This document shows, in pieces, positions 8,415-16,612 of a stretch of 64,000 bases of DNA. The notes below the pieces were generated by a model that had not been told where the DNA came from, made no database searches, and saw only the letters and a list, made by a program, of their open reading frames with translations. Location of the stretch: positions 1-64,000 of the forward strand of contig NZ_BMXP01000001.1 of assembly GCF_014651815.1 (NCBI RefSeq), read 5' to 3'. The stretch comes from Alteromonas halophila (lineage in GTDB: Bacteria; Pseudomonadota; Gammaproteobacteria; Enterobacterales; Alteromonadaceae). Both the position numbers and the translations under genes were made by a program. Positions within the stretch are counted from its first letter, which is position 1, and each line of letters begins with the position of its first letter.

Positions 8415-8744
8415 ATGACAGAAAGACCCTTTCTGGTAAGCGGTCGTAACACCATTATTCACAAAATTCGTAAACTCGATCTTCTGATTGTGAATGGTGA
8501 TGACTTTCATCCAATTATTGTTACCTATAAAGGTATCAAGAAATACGAAGGTAAGATCCCTGAGAACAAGCGGGACGCCAAGATGATGGATTTGGAGCTG
8601 GTGGATGTAACCTCCAGCGAGGTGTTTGGTGATGAAAAAACACTGTTGTTTGTGCAATTGCTAAACGGTAAAGAATACAAAGTCGATTACAGCAAGCAGG
8701 ACACTTCACTGTTTATCCGCATTCATCAGGACAGTATTTTTTAG
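8415..8744 (+). CDS. Small conserved-looking hypothetical protein
   Basis: This 109-residue soluble protein has a good ribosome-binding site (CACGGAGA) before its ATG and a terminator at its end. It has no signal peptide, cysteines or membrane segments. It is rich in Lys/Asp/Glu and predicted beta-strands ('LLFVQLLNGKEYKVDY'), which suggests a small beta-barrel or PilZ-like fold, but I do not recognise the family. It is separated from mbnH by 126 bases, so it is probably transcribed alone. Confidence 0.65.
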   Translation: MTERPFLVSGRNTIIHKIRKLDLLIVNGDDFHPIIVTYKGIKKYEGKIPENKRDAKMMDLELVDVTSSEVFGDEKTLLFVQLLNGKEYKVDYSKQDTSLFIRIHQDSIF

Positions 8745-8757
8745 TACTGTCTTTTCT
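8730..8757 (+). terminator. Rho-independent terminator overlapping the stop codon
   Basis: A 7-bp stem GACAGTA/TACTGTC with an 8-base loop is followed by TTTTCTT. The stop codon of the small hypothetical gene lies inside the loop. Confidence 0.6.
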
Positions 8758-8769
8758 TGCCCGGACAGA

Positions 8770-9429
8770 TCACGCGATTTGGCCCCAGTTGTCTGCACGC
8801 ATTGAATTAAAGCCGGTTATGGGCCTGAGATCGCCTTTGAGCTGTACATATTTAGTGTCGTAAATTGAGAAGCGGCACACATCAATGGGTGTGACCTCTG
8901 ACGCATTGACGCCATTCACCACGCCGGCGGTTTCCAGTCCTTCTGCAATAAGCTCTGAGCAAAACCAGCTGCTGAAGTCCTCATTGTTGTAGCTGAGACG
9001 ACCAAACAGCGGGTGGCTGTCCAACGCATCTACGGTCGAGCCAAACAACTGCAGGATATCGTATTTCATTCCCTGCTGGGCAAACATAAAGTTGAAAAAC
9101 GCGGTTTTATGCTGCTCAAACAGTGCCCGCGCGCTATCGCCGAGCGGTAACCACCACATGTCGCCGTCGTATTCGTTAAGCCGTTCGCTGAGCCGGTTGA
9201 CCATCACTCCGCGTTTGCCATTATGCGATGTGGCTTCCATTACCTGATTAAAATAGCGGCCTGAGCTGTCGTCCAGCACCTTGGTATGCATCACAATGGC
9301 AACGTGCGTAACGACAGAGCGGGTGGTTAATTTGGTCCAGCGTGAGAACAGACTATTACCGCCAAATGCAATGACATCGCCTGGGCGCATATCGTGCCGC
9401 ACTAAATGGTAAGCCTGATTTTCCAGCAT
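8770..9429 (-). CDS. YiiX-like permuted papain-fold (NlpC/P60-type) hydrolase
   Basis: This 219-residue protein has the permuted NlpC/P60 arrangement. The catalytic His comes first (His42 in 'VTHVAIV'), then a Glu (Glu65 in 'QVMEAT'), and the nucleophilic Cys last (Cys157 in 'SSWFCSEL'). 'RPGDVIAFGG' near the start is also characteristic of YiiX/YebB-like proteins. Family members are thought to act on lipid-like or peptide amide/ester bonds; the substrate here is unknown. No signal peptide is seen, so it is probably cytoplasmic. It is convergent with the preceding small gene. Confidence 0.75.
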   Translation of the reverse strand: MLENQAYHLVRHDMRPGDVIAFGGNSLFSRWTKLTTRSVVTHVAIVMHTKVLDDSSGRYFNQVMEATSHNGKRGVMVNRLSERLNEYDGDMWWLPLGDSARALFEQHKTAFFNFMFAQQGMKYDILQLFGSTVDALDSHPLFGRLSYNNEDFSSWFCSELIAEGLETAGVVNGVNASEVTPIDVCRFSIYDTKYVQLKGDLRPITGFNSMRADNWGQIA

Positions 9430-9646
9430 GTGACATCCCTGTTGTATCGAAATGTGTCGTACGTGCGACCAACTCCTGTTGCACGCGTCTAATAATCTGA
9501 AGTTATAGCGTCTTTATCGCAATATCTCAAATAGCGGCGGTTTACCGTTTTTACAAAGGTTGTTCAGCAAAACTTCACTAGGGTAAAAGTGCAAGAACAA
9601 AAAGGCAGCCACATCGCCTTACCCTGTATCTACCTGGAGAAAGAGC

Positions 9647-9967
9647 ATGAAACGCGTATACACACTTGGTTTAACCGGATTACTGGCCGCCACCCTGCTT
9701 AGTGGCAATGTGATGGCAAACTCCCTGCCTGAAGACCTTGAAAATGATTTGATTGCGGTGTGCAAGGCAATTAAAAGCGATAACCGCCTGGCCATTCACC
9801 GTGCCGTAGCAAAAAGCCGGCTAAGTTACCGTGCGTTGCATGATGGGCTGGTGTGCAACGGTGAAGATATGATGACCTTTGCTGCCACCAGTAACGCCCA
9901 GGCAAGCAATGACTTCCTCGCCCGAAAAGTCCGTCGCGATCCCCGCGTACTTACTGCAAAAAGATAG
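9647..9967 (+). CDS. DUF3718 family small exported protein
   Basis: This 106-residue protein has a clear signal peptide (MKRVYTLGLTGLLAATLLSG…, cleavage after VMA) and an ATG preceded by TGGAGAAAG. The mature part of about 80 residues has two Cys ('AVCKAIKSDN' and 'GLVCNGED') that could form a disulfide. This pattern matches DUF3718 proteins, common in Alteromonadales. The function is unknown and it is likely periplasmic. A strong hairpin follows before the LytTR gene. Confidence 0.7.
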   Translation: MKRVYTLGLTGLLAATLLSGNVMANSLPEDLENDLIAVCKAIKSDNRLAIHRAVAKSRLSYRALHDGLVCNGEDMMTFAATSNAQASNDFLARKVRRDPRVLTAKR

Positions 9968-10047
9968 GGGCTTCTGTCATGCAGACCATCGGACACTCCC
10001 TGGGCCTTGGGCTGACGCCGTTCCGGTTAGCCCGTTTTTCTTCAAAC

Positions 10048-10079
10048 GTCACGCCAGCTGGCCACGAAGCTGGCGTGAC
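10048..10079. repeat. Perfect 12-bp inverted repeat upstream of the LytTR gene
   Basis: GTCACGCCAGCT (10048-10059) and AGCTGGCGTGAC (10068-10079) form a perfect stem with an 8-base loop, 13 bases before the LytTR start codon. There is no T-run, so it is not a standard terminator. It may be a transcription attenuator, a translation-control hairpin, or a protein-binding palindrome. Confidence 0.6.
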
Positions 10080-10092
10080 CGAGGAACTGGTT

Positions 10093-10887
10093 ATGAGAGC
10101 GCTGGTTTATTACCCCAACCCAGCCACAAGCGACAAACTGGTATTTGCATTAAAGCAGACCAAGCAGTTTGAGACGGTTCGCAGTTTTGATGCGCTGGCC
10201 AGGTTACACCATGACATCTCGCGCTTTCCTGATGCCATTGTATTTACCGACTTGCCAACTATTCGTTGCTCACAGCAGTACATTACCAATCGCCACGACT
10301 GGATTGTGCTGGGCGAGGGCAACAGAGATGCACTGGAAGCCTTCTCTACGCACGCCATGAGTTTTCTGTGTGTGCCGCTGGACGAGAGCCAGATTACGAC
10401 ATGCTGCAACCGCCTGGTTAAGCTTCAGCAGACCCGTCACCGGCAACGTCAGTTTTCGGCTTTAAAGTCAGGACTTTGTCAGCAATATGGTATCGGTGAA
10501 GCGGCACTGGCGGCCATGCTGCGGCGTCAGCATCATGCTCAGGCCAAGCCGGATGTTGTCGGTGTGCGCAGCGGCAACTCGTGGTGTTGCGTGTCTGCAT
10601 CGGAGGTGCGCTGGATCGAAGCGGCCGGCGACTATATGTGCGTGCATACTACTCAGGACCAGCATATTGTTCGCTCAACACTGGGCGCCCTTATCAAACG
10701 CTTTGCCGATACCGATTTTGCGCACTGCAACCGCTCTACCGTCATCAATCTGGCTTATTTGCATGACTTAGTGTGGCTGGATTCCGGTATGCTGGTAGCT
10801 GAGCTTGCCGATGGCACACGCATCAAAATAAGCCGTCGTTGTTTTGCCGCATACTGGCAGCGACACCCGTTACTGTCGGAGACATGA
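10093..10887 (+). CDS. LytTR-domain response regulator-like transcription factor
   Basis: This 264-residue regulator has an N-terminal receiver-like domain (about 1-120) and a C-terminal LytTR DNA-binding domain (about 155-260: 'WIEAAGDYMCVHT', 'FAHCNRSTVINLAYL', 'GTRIKISRRC'). I chose ATG 10093 because GAGGA sits 7 bases upstream and the sequence then starts with a receiver-type beta-strand. A longer frame from 9979 would run through the perfect hairpin. The receiver is atypical: the usual acidic pair after strand 1 is absent ('YYPNPATSD'), while 'FTDLP' may keep an Asp at the phosphoacceptor place. The lrgA-lrgB genes downstream are the classical target of LytTR regulators, so it probably controls them. 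Confidence 0.8.
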   Translation: MRALVYYPNPATSDKLVFALKQTKQFETVRSFDALARLHHDISRFPDAIVFTDLPTIRCSQQYITNRHDWIVLGEGNRDALEAFSTHAMSFLCVPLDESQITTCCNRLVKLQQTRHRQRQFSALKSGLCQQYGIGEAALAAMLRRQHHAQAKPDVVGVRSGNSWCCVSASEVRWIEAAGDYMCVHTTQDQHIVRSTLGALIKRFADTDFAHCNRSTVINLAYLHDLVWLDSGMLVAELADGTRIKISRRCFAAYWQRHPLLSET

Positions 10888-11004
10888 TAAAACCCTCTTC
10901 GTTCAGGCCCGGGTTCTGCGACCATAGTCGGCTGGCAGACCCGGCCTTAAGTCAGGTACACTGCTTATTCTTTCAGGCTGGATGGGAATAATACAGGAGT
11001 GGCG

Positions 11005-11373
11005 ATGGGTCGAGCTGGAACCTGGCTGACCGGCTGGATAGCAATTCTTGCCTGCTACTATGCAGGCAAAGCGTTGGTCATTGGCCTGGCATTGCCCCTG
11101 CCGCCGGCGTTGCTCGGCCTGTTGCTGTTATTGGCAGGATTGATGCTTCGCAGCAGCTCTTCCCGTGCAGTGGCGCAGGCCGCCTCGCCGTTACTTAAGC
11201 ACATGTCAGTACTGTTTGTGCCCGCCGTTATGGGCGTAGGCATGTACGCTGCACCAATCCGTGAGTATGCTCTATCCCTGTTTATCGCTATTGTGGTTAC
11301 CACCGCTGTCAGCCTTGGTCTGACAGCGTGGGTGACCAGCAGAATTCTCGCCAGCCGCCTGGGGAAGTCCTGA
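11005..11373 (+). CDS. lrgA: LrgA/CidA family holin-like membrane protein
   Basis: This 122-residue membrane protein has about four hydrophobic helices and the family features 'LPLPPALLGLLLL' and 'MSVLFVPAVMGVGMY'. AGGAG at 10995-10999 is correctly spaced for ATG 11005; GTG 10999 would overlap it. LrgA/CidA proteins modulate murein hydrolase release and cell death, and newer work ties them to pyruvate and small-molecule transport. It ends one base before lrgB and lies behind a LytTR regulator gene. Confidence 0.85.
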   Translation: MGRAGTWLTGWIAILACYYAGKALVIGLALPLPPALLGLLLLLAGLMLRSSSSRAVAQAASPLLKHMSVLFVPAVMGVGMYAAPIREYALSLFIAIVVTTAVSLGLTAWVTSRILASRLGKS

Positions 11374-11374
11374 C

Positions 11375-12097
11375 ATGCACGCCTTATTTGACCCGCTTGT
11401 TCACGTCGTTCAGAACACCTTAAGCATTGCTGGTTTGCTATGGCTGGGCGTCACGCTTTTTGTGTATGCTGTCGCAATACGTATTCACCATGCCGCCCGG
11501 GCGACCCCTGCACTGCATCCGTTGCTGCTCACGGTCGTGATCGTAGGTGCGGCATTGTGGTTAAGTAACACGACAATCGCAGAGTATCAGCGCGTTGCCG
11601 GGCTGTTACACTGGTTGCTGGGCCCTGCCACGGTTGCCCTGGCGCTGCCAATGTACAACCAGTGGCAACGCATCCGTCATCATGGCTGGCGTTTGGTTGT
11701 GGCCATTGCTGCCGGCGGGGTTATAGCGCCGCTGCTGGCCTGGCTTACAGTCTGGGTGGTTGATGCGCCTGTCGCAATGCAACTGACGATGCTGCTGAAA
11801 TCCATCACCACGCCGCTGGCCATGGAAGCCACTCGACTGATTGGCGGCATACCGGCACTGGCGGCTGTGTTTGTCATTATCACTGGTATTGTCGGCGCTA
11901 TGGTGTCGGGGGCAGTGTTTCGGCTTGTCAGGGTTGATGATCCTCATGCGCAGGGGATTGCACTGGGGACCGTTGGGCATGCAGTCGGCACCGCCCGCGC
12001 GTTGCAACTGAGTGAACAAACCGGCGCGATGGCGACGCTGGGTTTATGTGTTAACGGCATTATGACCGCGCTGGTTGTACCGCTGCTGTTTGCCTGA
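11375..12097 (+). CDS. lrgB: LrgB/CidB family membrane protein
   Basis: This 240-residue polytopic protein begins one base after the lrgA stop codon. It contains the LrgB signature regions 'GPATVALALPMY', 'LLKSITTPLAMEATRLIGG' and 'GTVGHAVGTARA'. It works with LrgA in the inner membrane, either as an export/hydrolase-control unit or as a pyruvate/glycolate-type transporter as in plant PLGG1 relatives. Full length for the family. Confidence 0.88.
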   Translation: MHALFDPLVHVVQNTLSIAGLLWLGVTLFVYAVAIRIHHAARATPALHPLLLTVVIVGAALWLSNTTIAEYQRVAGLLHWLLGPATVALALPMYNQWQRIRHHGWRLVVAIAAGGVIAPLLAWLTVWVVDAPVAMQLTMLLKSITTPLAMEATRLIGGIPALAAVFVIITGIVGAMVSGAVFRLVRVDDPHAQGIALGTVGHAVGTARALQLSEQTGAMATLGLCVNGIMTALVVPLLFA

Positions 12098-12395
12098 GCC
12101 TTCGGCTGGGCCTTCGCCTGGGCCGCTGTTATTGTTGCTTCAAATGGTAAAGGCGGACAAATACTGCTATGCCTTAATAACGGTTACAGGCTAATTCAGC
12201 CTTTTGGCTAATGACGACAGTGACCGTTTTCAGATAGTCTTGAGACAGAATCGGCCAGGCCGGGTTTAGTTTTCGTCTTTGGTGTCGATAACAGACTCAG
12301 GCACAGAGGCGTGCTGGCACAGTCAGACAACGCCCGGCATAGTAGTTAGCATTTACGCAGCGCAAATCTCCAGAGTAGGGTGGTAGCAATTCCAT
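12098..12395. other. Intergenic region lrgB - CheY/CheC gene
   Basis: The 298 bases contain short C+G-rich imperfect repeats directly after lrgB (CTTCGGCTGGGC / CTTCGCCTGGGC). These could act as a weak transcription stop. I see no gene, tRNA or clear promoter hexamer pair. Confidence 0.4.
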
Positions 12396-13394
12396 ATGTA
12401 TTCAGTGTTAGTGTGTGATGATTCACTGGTCGCCAGAAAACAGGTTGCCAAGTGTCTGCCGCAGGACTGGGAGGTAGCGCTGCACTTTGCCAGGCATGGT
12501 GAAGAGGCCGTAGAAGCCATCGCGCAGGGCAAGGGGCAGTTGTTGCTGCTGGACCTGAATATGCCGGTGATGGACGGCTATGCAACACTTGAAGAAATCA
12601 GAGCGCAGGGTTTTAATACCAAGGTAATTGTGATTTCTGGCGACATCCAGCCAGAAGCGCATCAGCGTGTTACTGCACTGGGCGCCATCGATTTTATTCG
12701 TAAGCCGGTCAACCCGGAAACACTGTTTGAAGTGTTAAAGAAGCACCATATCCTCGAGCAGGGCGAAGACGCCGCTGCCGAAAATAGACTGCTGGCACCG
12801 GAAATCCGTGATTGTTATCAGGAAATCACCAATATCGCTATGGGACAGGCGGGCGATCACCTGGCCCGCATTATGAACGTCTTTGTGCGCCTGCCCATCC
12901 CCAATGTAAACCTGATCGAGGTGAGCGAGCTGCATATGATGCTCTCTGACATAGATAGCCACGAAGAAGTAACAGCCGTATGCCAGGGGTTTTTGGGGCC
13001 GGGCATACGGGGCGAGGCCCTGTGTATTTTAAGCGACTCGAGCTTTGAGGATGTCGCAAAGATCCTCGACATCAAACAGGAAGTGGATGACCGCCTGCAA
13101 CTGGAACTGCTGATGGACGCGGCCAGTATCCTCATCGGCACCTGTTTGTCGGGACTGGCCACGCAGATGGACATGAATTTTAGTCAGGGGCATCCCATTG
13201 TGCTGGGGCAGCACCGGGCGATCACCGAAATTATTGCCATGAACCGTATTCGCTGGAAGCGAACGCTGGCCATCGAGCTCAGTTACGGGCTGGAAGGCTA
13301 CAATGTGCAGTGCGATCTTATCCTGTTGTTTACAGAAGAGTCCATGCAAACCATGAACTCAAAACTGTCTCACCTGCTGGAGGACGATCTATGA
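12396..13394 (+). CDS. Response regulator with CheC-like phosphatase domain
   Basis: This 332-residue protein has a CheY-like receiver (about 1-120; acidic pair 'CDDS', phosphoacceptor Asp in 'LLLLDLNMPVMDG', Lys in 'FIRKPVNP'). A CheC/CheX-like domain follows (about 140-325; 'EITNIAMGQAGDHLARI' matches the CheC ExxN helix, and 'ELLMDAASILIGTCLSG' is the second repeat). The fusion suggests a self-dephosphorylating regulator, or one that dephosphorylates another receiver. No CheA, CheW or DNA-binding domain is present. The next gene overlaps its stop codon (ATGA), implying joint function. Confidence 0.8.
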   Translation: MYSVLVCDDSLVARKQVAKCLPQDWEVALHFARHGEEAVEAIAQGKGQLLLLDLNMPVMDGYATLEEIRAQGFNTKVIVISGDIQPEAHQRVTALGAIDFIRKPVNPETLFEVLKKHHILEQGEDAAAENRLLAPEIRDCYQEITNIAMGQAGDHLARIMNVFVRLPIPNVNLIEVSELHMMLSDIDSHEEVTAVCQGFLGPGIRGEALCILSDSSFEDVAKILDIKQEVDDRLQLELLMDAASILIGTCLSGLATQMDMNFSQGHPIVLGQHRAITEIIAMNRIRWKRTLAIELSYGLEGYNVQCDLILLFTEESMQTMNSKLSHLLEDDL

Positions 13395-13900
13395 GTACGT
13401 CGGCCTTAGACGATCTTCAGGAATTCCACTGGATGATGGACATGCTGCAAAGCGTGGACGTTGGAATTGTGGTGCTGGATCGCCGTTACGGTGTCAAAGT
13501 CTGGAACAGTTTTATGGAAAGTCACAGCGGTATGTTGCCCAGTGAGGTCCGGGATAAGTCGCTGTTCAATCTGTTTCCTTCGATCAACCAGGAATGGTTT
13601 GCGCAAAAGGCAAAACCGGTTTTCGAATTGAAGACCCGTGCATTTATGACCTGGGAACAACGTCCCTACCTGTTTAAGTTTCCCAACTACCGTCCCATTA
13701 CCGGCAGTGAGTCGTTTATGTATCAGAACATCACGTTGTCACCGCTGACCTCCGCTAACGGCAAGGTCGAGTTTATCAGTATGATGATTTATGACGTGAC
13801 CGATATCGCAGTGGGCAAGAAGCAACTGGAAGCCCTGCAGGTGCAGATAAGCGAAGATCAGGAACGCACCAGACAGACCCCGGACAGAGGGATGGGGTAG
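13391..13900 (+). CDS. PAS-domain sensor protein
   Basis: This 169-residue protein starts at ATG 13391, overlapping the preceding stop as ATGA, with GGAGG upstream at about 13379. A PAS domain fills residues 15-145 ('IVVLDRRYGVKVWNSFMESHSG', 'SLFNLFPSI', 'SMMIYDVTDI'). The C-terminus ends in a short polar helix with no output domain. As I recall, related PAS proteins beside CheY-CheC fusions often continue into GGDEF, which is missing here, and I see no GGDEF sequence in the following 120 bases. It may sense a small ligand for the adjacent regulator. Confidence 0.7.
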   Translation: MSTSALDDLQEFHWMMDMLQSVDVGIVVLDRRYGVKVWNSFMESHSGMLPSEVRDKSLFNLFPSINQEWFAQKAKPVFELKTRAFMTWEQRPYLFKFPNYRPITGSESFMYQNITLSPLTSANGKVEFISMMIYDVTDIAVGKKQLEALQVQISEDQERTRQTPDRGMG

Positions 13901-14024
13901 GCGTTTTCGACTACCTCCTGACCTGCAGGCGTGTTACCGTAGCGCCCCTTTGTTCACCCTGAATTTTCGCGTGTTAGCCTCATGAACTCTTCCTATTTGT
14001 GGGCCGACTGTTCACAATAATGTT

Positions 14025-14831
14025 ATGAAATTGCCAAATTCCCAAATTTTTGCACTGCTGTGTGCCGTGCTCGCGATAAGCTGGTCGGGTAAAGCGTCTG
14101 CAGAATTTACCTGCGACATCGATTTTGCTTACGGTCTGGCTGTGAATGACTCACAGCTCAGAGTCATGGATAAAACCCGCACTGTGCTGCAAATTAACGA
14201 TCAGTCCCAGCTATTTATTGAAGGGCGCTGGCAGTCTCTGAATCCGGAACAGCAGCGCTGGTTGAATGACTACGCGCTGGGTCTGCATTATGTGGTGCCC
14301 AAAATGATTGTGCTGGCGACCGAAGGGGTTGATCTGGCCATTGAGACTATTGACCACGTCTATCTTGGGCTGGTTGGCAGTGATCATGACAGTTATGAAC
14401 GTCTGCACAAAGCCATGGGCAGGGTTAAAAACCGGGTTAAGGACAAGTTTCGTCACGCCAGCAACCACTACTTTATTGGTCCCGGATCGCTGGAAAGTGT
14501 CGACGAATTTGTCGACAGTGAGATTGAAGCGCAGCTGGAAGAAGCCATTTCCACGTCGATCGGCGGGATCCTGTCTGCCATCAGTGGTATTAATACCAGC
14601 AGTAATGATGTCAGCAGTGAGCGCGTTGCTGAGCTGACCCGTCAGCTTGAGGCAATGGGCGAGTCCATTGAACCCCGGGCCTCGACGCTTAAAAATAAAG
14701 CGCAATGGTTTTGCAATAAGCTCAGGCACTTAAACGAGCTGGAAGAAAAGCTGCGCGACACCGTGCCGGATTTTAAAGAGTATAATGTCATCACCTCGCA
14801 AAAAGTGGCGGACGAGTCAAACCGGCGCTAG
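14025..14831 (+). CDS. YggN-like DUF2884 family exported protein
   Basis: This 268-residue protein has a signal peptide (cleavage after KASA, about residue 27). The mature part begins 'EFTCDIDFAYGL' and contains 'LFIEGRWQSLNPEQQRWLNDY' and a long helical middle, matching the YggN/DUF2884 family of periplasmic proteins of unknown function. As in Enterobacteria, it lies close to hemW and rdgB, here convergently. There is no strong ribosome-binding site before the ATG. Confidence 0.75.
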   Translation: MKLPNSQIFALLCAVLAISWSGKASAEFTCDIDFAYGLAVNDSQLRVMDKTRTVLQINDQSQLFIEGRWQSLNPEQQRWLNDYALGLHYVVPKMIVLATEGVDLAIETIDHVYLGLVGSDHDSYERLHKAMGRVKNRVKDKFRHASNHYFIGPGSLESVDEFVDSEIEAQLEEAISTSIGGILSAISGINTSSNDVSSERVAELTRQLEAMGESIEPRASTLKNKAQWFCNKLRHLNELEEKLRDTVPDFKEYNVITSQKVADESNRR

Positions 14832-14868
14832 GCAACATGCTGTGTTGCCGCAGTATCAGCACCCATCG

Positions 14869-16008
14869 CTACACAAAGGCACTGAGCAGCGAATTTAAAT
14901 AGCGGCGGCCTTTGTCGGTGACCTGCCAGTAGTGAGCACTGTCCTTGAGCAATCCTTTATCGCATGCGTCATCCAGTGCGTGTTGCTGGGTGTCACTCAG
15001 CGTCATGCCGGTGAAATCCTGCATCTCCTGTTTAGGGCAGGCTTCAACCAGGCGAAATCGGTTCATAAAATACTCAAACGCCAGATCGTCGGTTTCGACA
15101 GGCGTTTCGCTGTCCAGGTAGGGGCGGCTGAGCTCCATATAGCCGCGCGGGTGCTTTACCTTAACGGTGCGCACAATACGGCCGGATTCGGCATGAGTTA
15201 TTTTACCGTGAGCACCACAGCCTATCCCCAGGTAATCGCCAAAGCGCCAGTAATTGAGGTTATGGCGGCATTCGTGACCGGGGCGTGCATAGCCGGAAAT
15301 TTCATACTGTTTAAGTCCCGCCTGACTTAGCAGCCGGTGGCCCTGCTCCTGGATCTGCCACAAAATATCATCATCGGGCAGGGTCGGCGGTCGCGAGGCA
15401 AAAGCAGTATTCGGTTCAATAGTAAGCTGATACCAGGACAGATGCGGCGGGGTATGGTCAATCGCCTGCCTGAGATCGCTTAAGGCGTTTTCAACCGACT
15501 GGTCGGGCAGACCGTGCATCAAATCCAGGTTAAAGCTTGGCAGCCCGGTACGTTTAGCCTCAACAAGGGCCTGATGGGCCTGCGCATCATCGTGAATACG
15601 ACCCAGCGTGCGCAGATGACCTGGCTGAAAGCTCTGCACACCTATCGAGATGCGATTGATACCTGTGCGCTGAAAGCCGCTGAAGCGATCGGTTTCCAGC
15701 GTCCCGGGGTTAGCTTCCAAGGTAATTTCAGCCCCTTCTGCCAGCGCAACGCGCGCCCGGATGCCATCCATCAGCCGCGCCATGCCACCTTCGCTGAACA
15801 GGCTGGGCGTACCGCCGCCGATAAAGATGGTCTCAATCTCACGTCCTTCAATGCGTTTTGCATCGATGGCCAGATCATCAAGCAGGTGCGAGATATATTC
15901 GGCTTCCGGAATGGTGGATTTGACACCATGGGAATTAAAGTCGCAGTACGGGCATTTCTGCACACACCACGGAATGTGCACATACAGACTTAGCGGGGGA
16001 TTACGCAA
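14869..16008 (-). CDS. hemW: Heme chaperone HemW (radical-SAM-like)
   Basis: This 379-residue HemN-like protein has the radical SAM cluster motif near the N-terminus (Cys-x3-Cys-x2-Cys in '[13 protein letters not shown]'). It also has '[11 protein letters not shown]', 'ITLEANPGT', 'ISIGVQSF' and the family C-terminal domain. HemW binds heme and inserts it into target proteins; it is not a coproporphyrinogen oxidase. Its start overlaps the end of rdgB by 8 bases, so the two are co-translated. Confidence 0.92.
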   Translation of the reverse strand: MRNPPLSLYVHIPWCVQKCPYCDFNSHGVKSTIPEAEYISHLLDDLAIDAKRIEGREIETIFIGGGTPSLFSEGGMARLMDGIRARVALAEGAEITLEANPGTLETDRFSGFQRTGINRISIGVQSFQPGHLRTLGRIHDDAQAHQALVEAKRTGLPSFNLDLMHGLPDQSVENALSDLRQAIDHTPPHLSWYQLTIEPNTAFASRPPTLPDDDILWQIQEQGHRLLSQAGLKQYEISGYARPGHECRHNLNYWRFGDYLGIGCGAHGKITHAESGRIVRTVKVKHPRGYMELSRPYLDSETPVETDDLAFEYFMNRFRLVEACPKQEMQDFTGMTLSDTQQHALDDACDKGLLKDSAHYWQVTDKGRRYLNSLLSAFV

Positions 16009-16603
16009 GTGACTGCCTCATGATATCCAGCAAGGTGGCTAATGCCTGGCCGCGATGACTGATGGCATTTTTGGTGGCTTTGTCCAGTTCAGCGGCAGTT
16101 TTGCCCCTCTCGTCAACATAAAACACCGGATCATAGCCGAAGCCGCCGTCACCGCTGCGCGACGAAAGAATGCTGCCCGGCCATTTACCCTGGCTGACCA
16201 GGGGCACCGGGTCGTCCGCATGGCGCATAAATACCAGCGTACAAAAGAAATGAGCGCTACGGTGCTGGGTATCACCCAGTTCATGCAGCAGTTTGTCAAT
16301 ATTGTCCTCGTCGCTGGCGCTTAACCCGGCAAACCGCGAGGAGTAAATACCCGGCGCGCCGTTAAGTGCATCGACCACCAGCCCGCTGTCATCGGCAATG
16401 GCAGGCAGTCCGGTCACGCTGGCGGCATGGCGGGCTTTAATAATGGCATTTTCCACAAAGGTGGTGCCAGTTTCAGGGATATCGCTTACGCCCAGTGACT
16501 TTTGTGGCACAACCTCGGTATCAAAGGTTTCAAACAGACTGGCGAATTCACGGACTTTACCCGGATTACCGGATGCCAGTACGATTTTTTCAGGAAATCC
16601 CAT
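16001..16603 (-). CDS. rdgB: XTP/dITP pyrophosphatase RdgB
   Basis: This 200-residue Ham1/RdgB protein contains '[12 protein letters not shown]' (substrate binding), '[17 protein letters not shown]', '[24 protein letters not shown]' and 'KWPGSI…GGFGYDPVF'. It hydrolyses non-canonical purine nucleoside triphosphates (dITP, XTP) and keeps them out of DNA. Length is normal and it overlaps hemW. Confidence 0.95.
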   Translation of the reverse strand: MGFPEKIVLASGNPGKVREFASLFETFDTEVVPQKSLGVSDIPETGTTFVENAIIKARHAASVTGLPAIADDSGLVVDALNGAPGIYSSRFAGLSASDEDNIDKLLHELGDTQHRSAHFFCTLVFMRHADDPVPLVSQGKWPGSILSSRSGDGGFGYDPVFYVDERGKTAAELDKATKNAISHRGQALATLLDIMRQSLA

Positions 16604-16612
16604 CGATTCTCC

